Below, one piece after another: positions 53,002-64,000 of a stretch of DNA of 64,000 nt (positions are counted from its first letter, which is position 1; each line of letters opens with the position of its first letter). Below the pieces are notes generated by a model. That model saw only the letters and a program-made list of their open reading frames with translations. It did no database searches and was not told the origin of the DNA. Both the position numbers and the translations under genes were made by a program. This DNA is from Persicaria tinctoria (lineage: Eukaryota; Streptophyta; Magnoliopsida; Caryophyllales; Polygonaceae), in contig JBANSL010000007.1 of NCBI GenBank assembly GCA_037127255.1, positions 63,411,038-63,475,037 on the forward strand, written 5' to 3'.

Positions 53002-56000
53002 CGAGGTTGTGCAATTCGGGTACAAAAGGGTCGAGTGTATGTTTTGGAAAACCGCCCATGAATTTCAAATGATTTGAAAGTGTTTTAAAGGGGAAAAATG
53101 AATTTAAGATGTCTAACCTAAATTGGACTAAGTAATGAACTTGACTTGTAATAAAAGAGGAAGACCGACCAAATGGGGACGCGAGTGGGTAGTGAAAGAC
53201 GTTAGACCATCCCTATTGGATGTAGTTGGAAATGGGTAGGCGAAATATTAGCTTGTTCTTTACAGATGAGTCTGGAAGACTCCAAGGAGGTCATTATGAG
53301 TGTCACTAACAAATTCTGTGTTGAGTGCTTGCTATGCTAGATATCTGATTGGTATGCCTAACAATTAAATGTGTATTGATTGATATGTGAAAACGGGATA
53401 GCGGGAGTACCATTATTTCTATATGGTCAAGTCCAGCTTGTGTGAAACAACCTCTTCAACCATGTTCTATCGAGTCTCCCTCCCAGATGTCAGTGTCTTC
53501 CACAGGGAATCGGGTCGGTAAACACGTTGTGTCGGAAACAAGTATGGAAATAAAGGTGGTTTGAGTGAGTGTTGGAAGGTAGTTCTTGATGTCATTTTGA
53601 GTCGAGAGTAAGGTGTTTATGAGGTTGTCTTTCTTGATTTTTATGATGATTAACCAGTGTTTTCCTACCACAAGATTCGTACCGGAGTCCCACGGGAAAG
53701 AGGGGTGATGAGTCGGTTGGGAAAAGTCAATGGTTGCCCTTAGGGACCCCTGTCCGGTTGTAATTGTGACTCTCTTTGAATTGCATGGTATAATTTTGTA
53801 ATCTTTGGCATGTACCCTGCGAATGATCATTGGTAAAAAGCTACTCATGTTGTTGCATCTATGATTGGGTACCTTGCTTAGGTCTTGTGTTATGTATTGG
53901 GTTCTACCATGATTGTATGTTGTTAAAGCATGTTTACTTGGCCTATTGATCGTATGATTGAATGGATGTGTGAGTTGCATGAAATGAATCTTCATGATTT
54001 TACTCTACTAGGTTTATGGTAGTGTGATCGTTAAATTTTGATACCCTGATGAAGTAAGTTCCTTATTTGATACGTGCTACAACTTGATGTCACCATGCCT
54101 TATATGATACGTAATTTCCAGTACATGTTGTTGTGATGATCCTTCATGTAAATTCGTGATTGTATAACATTCCGTATCCATGCTAGTCACATTGTTTAGG
54201 TCTCGTGTTGTATCTCGCTTTCTGTCATGATTATGTTTGGTTCGCGTGTCTAATTGACCTGTTGTAATGATCGTATTACTGATTGGTTAGAAACATGAAG
54301 GGCGTGATATGGGTCTATATGAATGTTGCTTTCCCTGGATTAGGTCCATGATAGTGTGATCAATTCCTCTTTGTATGAATGTTGATAGATGATCATCTTA
54401 GCATGTTGGAGGATGACGTGTCAATGCCTATTATCCCTTTTGTGACAAGAATCAATAGCATGCTTGTTTGTTACGTATACATCGGGTTAATTATTGTTGC
54501 TTAAACTCGTGTTATACATCGTAAAACCTTTCTCATGTTTCTAGATTGCTTGAATGTGATTGAAGTGATTTCTTATGTGTCGCCATGATTAGTTGCATGT
54601 ATGTATCGCGTGTTATGTTGAGCGATTAGTGTCATGTAGGACCCTTGGTTGTGACTGGTGTGAGCTTATATCTTGCCTACAGTATTGCTAATCCTCTCCC
54701 GGGCTAGGTCCTTGATAGTGTGATTCTTCCCTCTTCTTAAAGTGTTTTACTCATCCTGATTAGACTGGTGCTGAATTCGATGATCGACTTGCTTTTCGTG
54801 ATGGTAAATTCTTGCATGCTTATATGTTATCGCTCGGTGGTATTTCCCTATTACCCTATGAGATTCTCTCGTGCTTGCATGAACGTATGACTGGACACCT
54901 CGCATGATCACACACCACGCTATATCATGATTTCGCATACGCATGATGCACGAATGTTAGAATGGATTTAGTCGAGTTACCTTGATTGTGTTAATATTTG
55001 ATAAGTGCTAGTAGTGTCTGGTAGGGCTTAGGATTTCCAATATGATTCGCCAAATGATCACGTGTTGTACTTGTTCTATGATGTGATGATTATTGTATCG
55101 TGAATGTGCTCTATGATGGGTCGTTCTTAGTATGATTATAATGTATCGCCCATGGTGTATTTCTTGTTACTTTTGACGATGTCTCATGTTTCGTAAATAT
55201 TATGCTGAACTCCTCTTAATGACTCTTGACTATGCTTGTATCACATCATGTATCACTAGTACCATGTAGGACCCATGCTTTCTAAATGTATCTTGTCATA
55301 TGATTACGTGTCATGCTTGACCTACTATATGATCAGTGTTTTCAGATGAGATAATTACTATGATGCTCTTATATGTTCGCGTATGATGCCTAATCTGCTT
55401 GCTAGGATATACCTCATCATGCTATATTTGCCCTCACTTGTTGATGCATACACCATGCTCGTACATTGCTCACATATGCAATAATTTCTATGATAAATAA
55501 ATCCCGTGCATCTTGTTTAAAGTTGTTGAGCATATCTGCTTCCATGGAATCACATACTACTGGTTTCTCTCGCATACATCCATGTAGGACTTGAGTGTGT
55601 CTATGAAAATGAACACGAATGTTGCCCCCTTGAGATAGGTACATGTTAGTGTGGATTAGTGCGATTGATGTGCTCCATGATGAATTCGTGTTGCTTGTCG
55701 CGATTATAACCTAATAGACCTCCATAAGGGCGTTGTTGCTATTCTCGGGTTATAGTCTTGTCTTTAGTATTGTCATCTTTAGCTGTGGTCCGTGTTTGTC
55801 CCCGAAAGGAAATTAGGTTGTCTTCTCTGGTCACTCCCCTATCTCCGCTAACTTGGACCCTATGCGATACGTTCGACGAGCGACTGCATGGAAGAGGAAA
55901 CGAAAAGTTAGATGGCGATAGAGCAGTGTGGCGGAAGCGTGGGCCCATAACCCACGGGCCTCAGGATCAATGATGTCGACGGAACGAGCACGCATCGAGA

Positions 56001-58354
56001 ATTGCGGATACTAAGTACGATATGCCTTGCAAGCAGGAGTGTTCTCCGTTCGAATTGCTAACCCTTTTGAAATTGTTGGTGATGATATTGCCCTAACCTG
56101 ACGATGAAATTTACGTGTGGATGTGCTGACTTGGTAATGATTGTTGCCTGATTGTCTGCTGTCTATGATGGTATGATTTTATCCCTTACAGTTCTAATGT
56201 GTCATGATGTGTTGCTACTCTGAGTTGCTAAGTATGATATAAATTAAATTGCCTATAAAGTATTGCAAATGCTGAAAACCTGAATTGTTTATCTTCTGAG
56301 GTTATGATGCAACTTGCTATCCTGACTTGATTATGTGCATATATGATGATTGTAATAATAATTGAGCATGATGGTAAACTGAGACTTGTTGAACTCATGA
56401 TGTTATGTTTATAACTGCTGGTTGACATGTTGTAGACCTTATGTTTGATGATTTTCATTATTGCTTAAACCTGTGGGTGAGGTCATTGGTAGCGTGATAG
56501 AAGAGTGGTGAAAGAGCTTGAGTGACTAGGATGATCAGGGATGTTATGAGATAAGTCGCAAGAGAGATGTAGGCTTAGGAGAGACAGAGTGAGTCTTGGG
56601 ATATATGAGAGACAATGCTTGGGTGATTCTATTAAGCTTTTGGGTAAATCTTCGGTGGGGTACGGTTAGCTGGGCATGATGCTTGTGATGTCTTGAGTAG
56701 TATATGAAGCGTGGGGAATGACTTTTGAGAGTATTGAGGATATAGTATGAGAGGGTACTTGGGTGTGAAGTTAGAAATAGTAATTGGATTCTTAGAGGTG
56801 GATGGTGTGGTAGTGCTTGGCGGAATGTGGGGCGAGATTTGAGCATCGAGATGAATTGGGATTTCTTTGGAGAATTTTTGTTTGAGTTGACGTTGGCGAG
56901 TCTAGAAGAGGATTAGTCTTGGCTTGAGAGTGGAGATGGGCGAGTGGGGATTCTTTTTTATTTTGACTGGTATGATGTGAGGATTTTCTTGACTATGTGA
57001 TTATTTATATCTGCTGGCATGATGTTCGATGGTGACCATGATAAAACCTGATATGGAATAACATTACCTATTGAAACGCAATGTTAAAATCTAATTGGTT
57101 GTGACTAGTTTTATCATGATATATTGATGTTTTGCTATCCTGTTATGTTGTTATAGAAGCATGTTAGGATGTGTTGTGATATGATAATATATGAGATCAT
57201 GATGTGTTATTATGTGAAAGCATGATGTCTTATTATGAAGTAGTGAGCATGATATTATATTATATGGTGAATATGGCTTGGGGTATGAATATGATTGGGT
57301 TATATATGAAATAATGGTGTCTGATGGCTAAATGATTGTTATATGGTGTTGTGATGAGTTACGGTGATGTTTGGTGAATATGCTGACATTCGATGACTGA
57401 TATATTGTTTGACCCCCCTTTCACGGAATCTTAATAACATGACTTCTTGTGTTGATAATGAGTTTTATTCGTTGACTTTATGATGAGATGTACCTATTAT
57501 GACCTTTGTGTGGTATGATTTTAGCATAGATGAATATTATGACCCGTAGTAGGATGTAGAGATGTTGATGTGACCTTGTGGCACTGCGTTGGCATATGTT
57601 TGAGACTTGTCATAGGATGTACTGATTGGAGATTGGTTGGTTATTTGGTTATGCACTTCTTATGGCTTGTGAAGCTTGCTTGAATTGAAACTGATAGATT
57701 GATTTGATTATGGAAACTAGGAAGAGAATATGGGATTAGCCCTTAGAGGTGGATGACTCCACCTCCCCGCTTCTGAATTTGATTGTTTGGTATGCGAGAA
57801 ATTGATCTGGTGGTTGGAAGATTTTGACGAAATCTTGATTCGAAAGGATTTGACTTGTTTTAGTATAAGGTTGCTTGATTAGACGTTGGATTTGAAGATT
57901 TTGAACGATTTTTGAAAAAGGACCAACTTGGGTTGTAAGAGAATGAACGATACCGAGGATTTCAACGATTTCGAGGTTAATCTTTATTTTCAATTGCGGA
58001 ATCCCTTTTAGAGAATTTTCAAACCCGGGCAGCTCTATGATATTTCACGAAGTGGATACATGCATTTTACGGGGGCGCCTGTAGGGTGTTTGCTAAGACC
58101 TAGTGATGATATTATAGAACTTTTAGAGTTGTGGTACTTCCGAAAGGTCGAAGCGAGTATGTGATAGGGGCGCTTATCGCATACTTGTCAAGGCCAATTG
58201 GAGATGTCACGACCGTGACTAGGATGTTGTGAGAATCCCGGAAGACGCAACCGAGATGATTACAAGATTCTAGACATAGTCCTTGGACTCATCAATTTCA
58301 AACTTCATCCCCTACTTTATTTTGGTTTTAGTCTCGGGGACAAGACTTGTTTTT
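53002..58354 (+). other. Non-coding interior of the LARD-like element
   Basis: No plus-strand frame above about 71 codons and no retroviral-type domain. A 179-codon minus-strand frame (53456-53995) has no known motif. Degenerate direct repeats of about 320-360 bp are visible from 53870 to 54730, with landmarks TTAGGTCT(T/C)GTGTTATGTA, ATGATCGTA and TAGGTCCATGATAGTGTGAT. CATGTAGGACCC recurs at about 54633, 55264 and 55580. A GC-richer island lies at 55780-56010. The rest is T/G-rich on the plus strand. Confidence 0.7.
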
Positions 58355-58366
58355 AGAGGTGGATGA
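58355..58366 (+). other. Polypurine-like tract before the 3' LTR
   Basis: AGAGGTGGATGA directly precedes TGTAAAGG of the 3' LTR and would prime plus-strand synthesis. It has two T and is therefore not a pure purine run. Confidence 0.7.
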
Positions 58367-61300
58367 TGTAAAGGCCCGGATTTTAAATAATAAATCTCAA
58401 TAAATAATATAAATGGATTTAAGTCAAAAAAAAAAGATAAAATAAAATAAAAATTCGGATATTTCAAGAAAAACTCGTCCTTAATTTCCTAAATCGAAAT
58501 TGAAATCCTTAAAACGAGTTCCGGCATTATTTAATTAGAAATTGAAATTATGTTATACAATGCTTTTATGTACCGAAAATTTGAGAATAATATTTGGAGT
58601 CTTATATTAAATTCGGATTTGGAAAATTAAGAAGTATTTTAAACGGGTCGGGATAAAGTCGAATTAGCGGGTTTCAGAATTTTGCTTTTGGGTATTTAGA
58701 AATTGGGAGTCATGTTGGGACCTCGGGTTGTTTTCTTCACTTTTGCCTTTCGGATGAGCCAGACTAAAGCTCCTTTCCAGCCTTACTCCTACCAAAATGG
58801 GCAAACACCTTCTCCTTTCTCTCCCTCATCCACCATTGTTTCTCCCTTTTGTGGCAAAGTGACAAAATACAAATAAAAAATCTCTGCTGCCCATCTGATT
58901 CTGATTACAGTAGGCCTCCCTTTCCCTTCTTTTTTTGCTTCAAGTCCACCCTCTTCCGTTTGAATCCAAACACATCCACCCTTCTCTCTCTGTTCAACCA
59001 AGCTCGGATCCACCATCGCCTCTTCTGAACCCAACCACCACAAGGCATCACCTTCCCCGAGCCTCCGTTCCACTTCCAGCCGCCGCCACAGTCTCGCCGT
59101 CGCCGCGAACCGAGAGGCAGCAGCCGTTCCCTTCCCCTGCCTTGCCGAGGAGAAATTGGAGAGGAAGAAGCGTGGACGAAGGACCTCCAGGGAGCCTCCG
59201 CCATCGGCATCAGCACCACCCTTTTCCCCGACGTCCAGCAGCGTCCAGGAATCGCCGTCAACGATGGAGCTGCTCGTTACCCCGTCCCCGGCTCCGTCGA
59301 GGTCGATTTTCAATTTCTGTTCGTTTTCGATTCTAAACGTAACAAAAACCTACCTTTAACTCCCTCCCTACTCTCCTAGTCGTCGATCGACGCCGTCCCT
59401 CGCCGTTTGAAGTCGGGATCCGCCATTGACGCCCGGAGATCTCCTCGGAATCGCAATGTGAGTACTCCCCTTCCTCCCCTCTCTTGCGTGCTCGCTTCTT
59501 TCTGTCTGGTTGGGTATTGGTCGGAATTGATTGGCGGTTAGAATGGGGGGTGGTGTTGGCTTGAACGGCCGCCGGCAGCCGGAGATCTCCTTCCTTCTCC
59601 TCCTTCGTTTCCGCCGGAGCCTGGAGTCCCCTTTTTCTTCCTTCTTCTCTTCCGTTTCCGAGCCCCAGATCTACAGAGGTTGAAGAGCCTTGAACCCGGT
59701 TTCTTCTTTCCCTTTTCTTATTCCCTGATCCGGTTCACCTTTTTAAAAAAAGGTTGGGTTGAGGGTTTGGTGTAAGGTCCGGTTTATTTCCATCTTGGGC
59801 TGGGCTGGATCCGATGGGTTGGGCTCCTTTTAGTGTTTTAAAATCAGGAAGGAAATGAATAAGAATTTGGGCCGGGTTAATATATGTATATGTTGTGTGT
59901 TAAATTTTGCTAAAGACTTACATATCTATTCTATGTAAAAAATTAAATAAACGGGATATAATAAACTATATAGTATTAATGTTGTGATTTAGAAATATAT
60001 TATTGGACTTGAATTTCTATAAAAGGAAAATGGTTTTGAAATATTAATATTATATTCATTATTATAGAAAGGATTTGACGGGATTTGAACTATTTGATCT
60101 TGAGTTTGAAGTTATGTTAAAAGTGTCATTTCAAATGTCAGGATTTTGCCTTGGGCTGATGATGTTGGTTTTGAGAAGCAAATTGGGAGAATGATTTTGG
60201 TTGATGTTGATCATATCGGAAAGGTTTTGAAAAATGGTTTTACCATCGATAGTTTTGAGGATATTGAGAACTTGGGTTCGGTGAGTAAGAATGTTGGTTC
60301 GGTAGCTTATGAAAATGACTGGATGATAGGTGTGTATTGCGGTTGGATTGCTTTGGACTTGCATTTGGGCCCTTGCTTGCGTTATTTTGCTGTTCTGCAT
60401 CTTCAGGTAAATCTCTTCGGAGCTTTCTCGGATTGAATAGAGCTATTCCCTGCCTTAGGTGCATGATATACTAGGTGCTTGCATTCATCATCAGCATGCC
60501 ATGTAGTACCATGCTAGGTTGCATCGATCGTTGAGCATTCTATTTCTTTGTGCGTATGTAAACAGAACGGCCGTTATCTGTGATAGTCCTAGAGTCTTTG
60601 CTAGGGTCATAGGGTAGCCCAGCCTCATTGGGTACCCTGAGTCAATCGAGTACTTCCTTATATTATGATATGCCTGCGGGCTTTATTGTGGAGCGGGTTA
60701 GGCATGCGTGCCCCCCGATTATGAATGAATGCATTCACGAGCTGGCCAGTCTCCGCCTGTCGGAAGGGGTGGAGGTAGGAGAGGGATATGCCACTTGGCA
60801 TTGTCTTGGGCCCTTTACAGTATTTCTGCACATTATTATGAACTAGGAGCATGCTAGTGTGTTTGAATTTCGTACTGCATTAGAGCATCTTTATTAGGTA
60901 TAGCGTATATGTGTGCTTATGGTTGGGATGCAGAGTTAACTGGGCATCGATCTGATCCCGCTCCAAATTAATTTTTTTAGGAATTATTTATGTTCATCCT
61001 ATCGGTGCTGTGTGCTTATTGCGCGGGTCATTTTGTCGGCGGAGAGTGAGCGCTGGAGTTATAAACTTCACTAGACTCTGATTATATTGTTTTGGATTAA
61101 TACTTTCGACTCCGTTTTGACCCGGCTCTGCCGTGACACTTGTATCCTTATTTTGCTTCCGTCTTGCTTCCGTGTGAAATGAATTTTGCGAGTTAGTCCC
61201 CAGGACAGGGTAAGGGTACCCAACGGCCCTACGATACTTTAGGGTTTGAAATCCCTCTCTATTACTGACCTTTGAAATGAGTTTGAAACCTCGACCCGTA

Positions 61301-61376
61301 CCTGGATTGCAAGATCCGAACAAGGGTTTTCATCCCTTGAAACGTAACTCGGAAATCATAATTCTGGGCCGTTACA
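58367..61376 (+). repeat. 3' LTR
   Basis: Nearly identical to the 5' LTR. Visible differences include loss of an AATAATAATAA stretch at the left end, a CTACAGA insertion near 59670, and scattered mostly transition changes. Confidence 0.92.
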
Positions 61377-61394
61377 CTAACCATCCATAAGCCC

Positions 61395-61898
61395 CTTAAA
61401 AGGGGCTTAGGTGTTGCTAAGAAAAATATGGGCATGTCTATTCAAAGAGATAGAAAGCATACGAAGTTTTGGTTGCATCAGTGTGATTATGTGCAGAACG
61501 TGCTTGATAGATTTCATGTCTCTGGTGATAAAGTGAATAATATTCATTTTGATCCCCATCTTGACTTGACTAAATCGAAAGACAAAATGTCTTATGCTGA
61601 GATGAAAAGAGTGAAATTTATTCCTTATTATGCAGTTGTTGGGTCTGTGATGTATTCCATGATATGTACAAGACCTGATTTAGCTTTTGCTATTAGTACT
61701 CTTATTATATTTATGCCTGAACCTGCTGAAAAACATTGGTTATCTATGAAATATCTTCTGAAGTATTTGTTTGGTTATGTGCATGGCTTTTGGATGCTGA
61801 CTATGCTAGCAACAAAGACACCATGGATACTTGATCTTTTGGTTCCCACACAGGGGGGATTTCCTTTCTCTTTACTTTCTGATCATATGCATATTTAG
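61395..61898 (+). pseudogene. Ty1/Copia reverse transcriptase / RNase H fragment
   Basis: The plus frame reads LGVAKKNMGMSIQRDRK, then QCDYVQNVLDRFHVSG, and VGSVMYSMICTRPDLAFAI followed by EKHWLSMKYLLKYLFG. These are the conserved C-terminal RT blocks of plant Copia polyproteins (LGM.I.RDR, Y...VL.RF, VGS.MY.M.CTRPD, HW...K..L.YL.G). The frame stops at 61898 before a full RNase H. The upstream polyprotein is absent, cut off just after the LARD-like element. A perfect 10-bp hairpin (TAAGCCCCTT/AAGGGGCTTA) lies at 61386-61407. Confidence 0.88.
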
Positions 61899-62160
61899 AT
61901 CTAGGTTATCTTGTATCTTTTGCTTGATTTGTCCCTGTACGAACTCTTTCTAGTAGATTTGGCCAGCTGTTAAGGCCTCGTGGATGTAGGATTTGCCGAA
62001 CCACGTAAAATCGCTCTGTGTTCGTATTCGCTTGCATGTTTCTCGACTTTCATCGATTTCTTGCTTTGATCGCTTTCGCTTCCGCTCAAAACCGATTTCT
62101 GCTATCAGATATTTGGCTTTACAACATATATATAGTATGAAGCAAAGTTTCACATAACCT
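61899..62160 (+). mobile_element. Copia LTR remnant
   Basis: GTGGATGTAGGATTTGCCGA and the following ACCACGTAAAATC are a widespread Copia LTR 3' signature. Together with the RT fragment just upstream, this suggests an internally deleted Copia element. Exact LTR borders could not be set. Confidence 0.6.
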
Positions 62161-62910
62161 CAATTTGTTCTTATTGTCTTCATTCCTTAGGCAATGACTG
62201 GTTTAACTTTGAAGCTAATTGAGCTACAACTTCTACAAGTCATTTTAGTCTCTTACATACGTAAGGGTCGAATAGAAGACAATAATTCTCAATCAACATG
62301 CATACCAAATCAAATTAAATGTGCTCACAAAGTCTCAACTCAACCAAACTCATTACTATTGCTTAGGAGAAGTAGTTATTAAGTAGATCTAATCAAATTT
62401 TGATTTTTTTTCTACCAAAAAAAATGAATTTTCGATTTAAAAACATGAGAAGATCCATTTATAAAAAAAAAACATCGGTTTTTTTATTCAAAAAAAAAAA
62501 GAGTCCAGATATCATCAAAAAAAAAAGTCCAGATAATAGTGTCCATTAAGCATTGGATACATAGAGAAATTATCACAAGTTTATGAATTACAAATGAATA
62601 GTGTGTGTTCTGCTATATATGTTGTTAGTACAAGTTTTCATCAATAGTGAAAAGTACTAATGGATCGAGTGTTTGACAAATACGTTACGTAGTATGAGCT
62701 TTTAAATTAAAGAGTTTCATTTATCGAAATTGGGAGTTCCAACTTAACGGAAGTGTACTACAACCAAATACTTTTTGTCTTATTTTAGAGTACGGGGATG
62801 TGGCTTCTTGTATTGCACCTTTTTCTTGTTTTCTGTTATATACTATTTGACAGTTTTTTATCTGTCGATGAAGAGTTTATAAGGCGATGAATAATACTCT
62901 AGAAGAAGTA
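62161..62910. other. AT-rich spacer
   Basis: Poly(A) and poly(T) rich DNA with a short near-repeat (AAAAAAAAGAGTCCAGATA at about 62493 and 62518). No genes recognised. Confidence 0.5.
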
Positions 62911-63968
62911 TGTTGGATTTTTTCAAAACAAAATCTTTAGAGGATTTTCAAAACAACTTGTCAAGACCTTGATATCGCTATTAACACTTGACGAAGCAAA
63001 AACAAGCAATGTAAAGTAAATGCGGAATATAAAAGATGAACACGCGAATTGTTAACGAGGTTCAGAACGAACTTGACCTACGTCTCCGCCTTGGGTTATC
63101 CAACCCATAGGATTCAACACTTCTTATTTCACTTCCTTGAGCCTAGAACTTCCTAGAAGAACTACCCTTCTTCTATACAAAGCCTCACCGCTTCTATTCT
63201 AGCACTCAACCTTATAAGTGAAACAAAAGCTCTCACCACACACCCGAGTGTGCCTTAGATCGAGTATATGATACTCTTAATGTAAAATAAATGACTTGTA
63301 CAATAAGCGCTCGTGTTTCCCTCAACTCTAAAAAATACAACACACTAGACTTTATGAGAACACACAAGAGAAACTGAAAATGAAAAATGTTCAAGGATGA
63401 CTTGATCGCTTTAGAATGATTGCTTGCTTGGTTGTCTTTGATCATTTTCTTGCATATGTATATATATAATCGTTCTCCGAATATGGGGGGACGAAAGAGT
63501 TGTTTGAATTTGAATTCTTTCCAAGCAATTTCGAATTCCTTTCGCATTCGTTTCTTCCAAATCCACGCCTGCAATCTTTTCCGTGATCATGTATATACTC
63601 TTTGGAAGATTTGATGAAGTCGTGATTGCTCTTTGCCCATATATAGTTTCCTTCACTTTCCTGAAATATACTTCAAAGAATATATTCCACATAGTATAAG
63701 TTAGGAGAACAATTGAATATACATTTGAATGTGGCCCGATCGAAGATGACACATTAAGGCCCATAAATAATCTTGGCCCAAAGGACCGGCCTTACCTTAA
63801 TTCCTGCACTTGAACAAATCAATTAATAAACAAGATGGTATTCAATCAAACATTCTTAGTCATGGTTTCAAGACCTTGAAATCAGGCATTGTTGTTTTGT
63901 CTTTCATCACCCTTAGAAACAACCTGCAAGTTAGTGCTCAAGATCTTGCAATCAAGGCGGAGTCTTCA
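62911..63968 (-). mobile_element. 3' LTR of a minus-strand Copia-like element
   Basis: Bounded by TGTTGGATTTTTTC on the left and GGAGTCTTCA on the right, giving TG...CA ends. Directly right of it (63969-63979) is ATCTCCCCCTT, the complement of a polypurine tract AAGGGGGAGAT. The element is therefore on the minus strand with its interior beyond 63980, outside the window. Sequence such as AATGCGGAATATAAAAG and GTTAACGAGGTTCAGAACG is typical of plant Copia LTRs. The 113- and 117-codon minus frames are LTR translations. Confidence 0.65.
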
Positions 63969-64000
63969 ATCTCCCCCTTGATGGAAGACACAACCTGTTT

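Larger units (their letters stand above)
49968..61376 (+). mobile_element. Complete LARD-like LTR retrotransposon (11.4 kb)
   Basis: Two long terminal repeats of 3,018 and 3,010 bp flank a 5,381-bp interior. The ends are TGTAAAGG...GTTACA. The flanking 5-bp sequences are TTAAC (49963-49967) and CTAAC (61377-61381), matching at 4 of 5. A tRNA-Met primer-binding site and a polypurine-like tract are in place. By eye the LTRs differ at roughly 25-35 positions plus a few short indels (about 1%), so the insertion is young. The interior lacks gag, protease, RT or integrase in all frames, so the element must be mobilised in trans, as in large retrotransposon derivatives (LARDs). The 3' leader before the second LTR (TCTCGGGGACAAGACTTG) is Ty3/Gypsy-like. 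Confidence 0.92.

Noticed and set aside
53456..53995. 179-codon minus-strand frame in the LARD-like interior
   Set aside because: No recognisable motif, opposite to the element, and not echoed by neighbouring frames. A chance opening in T/G-rich DNA.

Overview
This window is nuclear DNA of a flowering plant, most likely a eudicot. The evidence is intron-containing genes with GT-AG junctions, an EAR-type C2H2 zinc-finger gene, an F-box gene, a SNAP25-type SNARE gene, Arabidopsis-type telomere repeats (TTTAGGG), and dense layers of plant transposons. I do not assign a species. Only three host gene loci are visible: an intronless four-finger C2H2 repressor-type gene (9072-10781, +), an F-box/LRR-like gene with an in-frame stop (41099-42660, +), and a SNAP33-like Qb/Qc-SNARE gene with five exons (47170-48451, +). 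Almost everything else is transposon sequence or its debris.

1-8.9 kb: small non-autonomous elements, many with recognisable ends. They include a 1.2-kb poly(A) retroposon with a long target-site duplication (TSD) at 1395-2608 and a relative at 5285-6525, a three-level nest of MULE-like, hAT-like and Tourist-like elements (3756-5143), and a MULE-type MITE (6561-7085). 8.9-11 kb: the zinc-finger gene. 11-18.3 kb: Stowaway and Tourist MITEs, a SINE with an exact TSD, a MULE with a perfect 9-bp TSD (13868-14896), and an L1-type LINE whose 5' part is inverted and which is split by a hAT-like element (15060-18240). 18.4-24.4 kb: remains of long-LTR retrotransposons.

24.4-40.3 kb: a very large (about 15.9 kb) Mutator-like element. 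Its terminal inverted repeats (TIRs) enclose two convergent genes: a DUF1985/Ulp1 (C48 cysteine protease) gene on + and a MURA-type transposase on -. Both are broken. A full-length RTE-type LINE sits inside the protease gene. The whole element is saturated with one strand-biased motif, TG(A/G)TGACA(G), which also occurs inside exons and inside a 119-bp tandem array. This is the most unusual signal in the window.

40.3-49.9 kb: the F-box and SNARE genes, separated by repeats (a Stowaway MITE, a hAT end, microsatellites, a 32-bp minisatellite). 49.97-61.38 kb: a complete, young LTR retrotransposon with two nearly identical 3.0-kb LTRs, a Met-tRNA primer-binding site and a 5.4-kb interior without gag-pol, so LARD-like and non-autonomous. 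61.4-64 kb: Copia fragments and, at the right edge, the 3' LTR of a minus-strand Copia-like element that continues outside the window.

The host genes show no functional link to one another. The shared biology of the window is transposon nesting. All boundaries and family calls come from reading the sequence and were not tested by database search.
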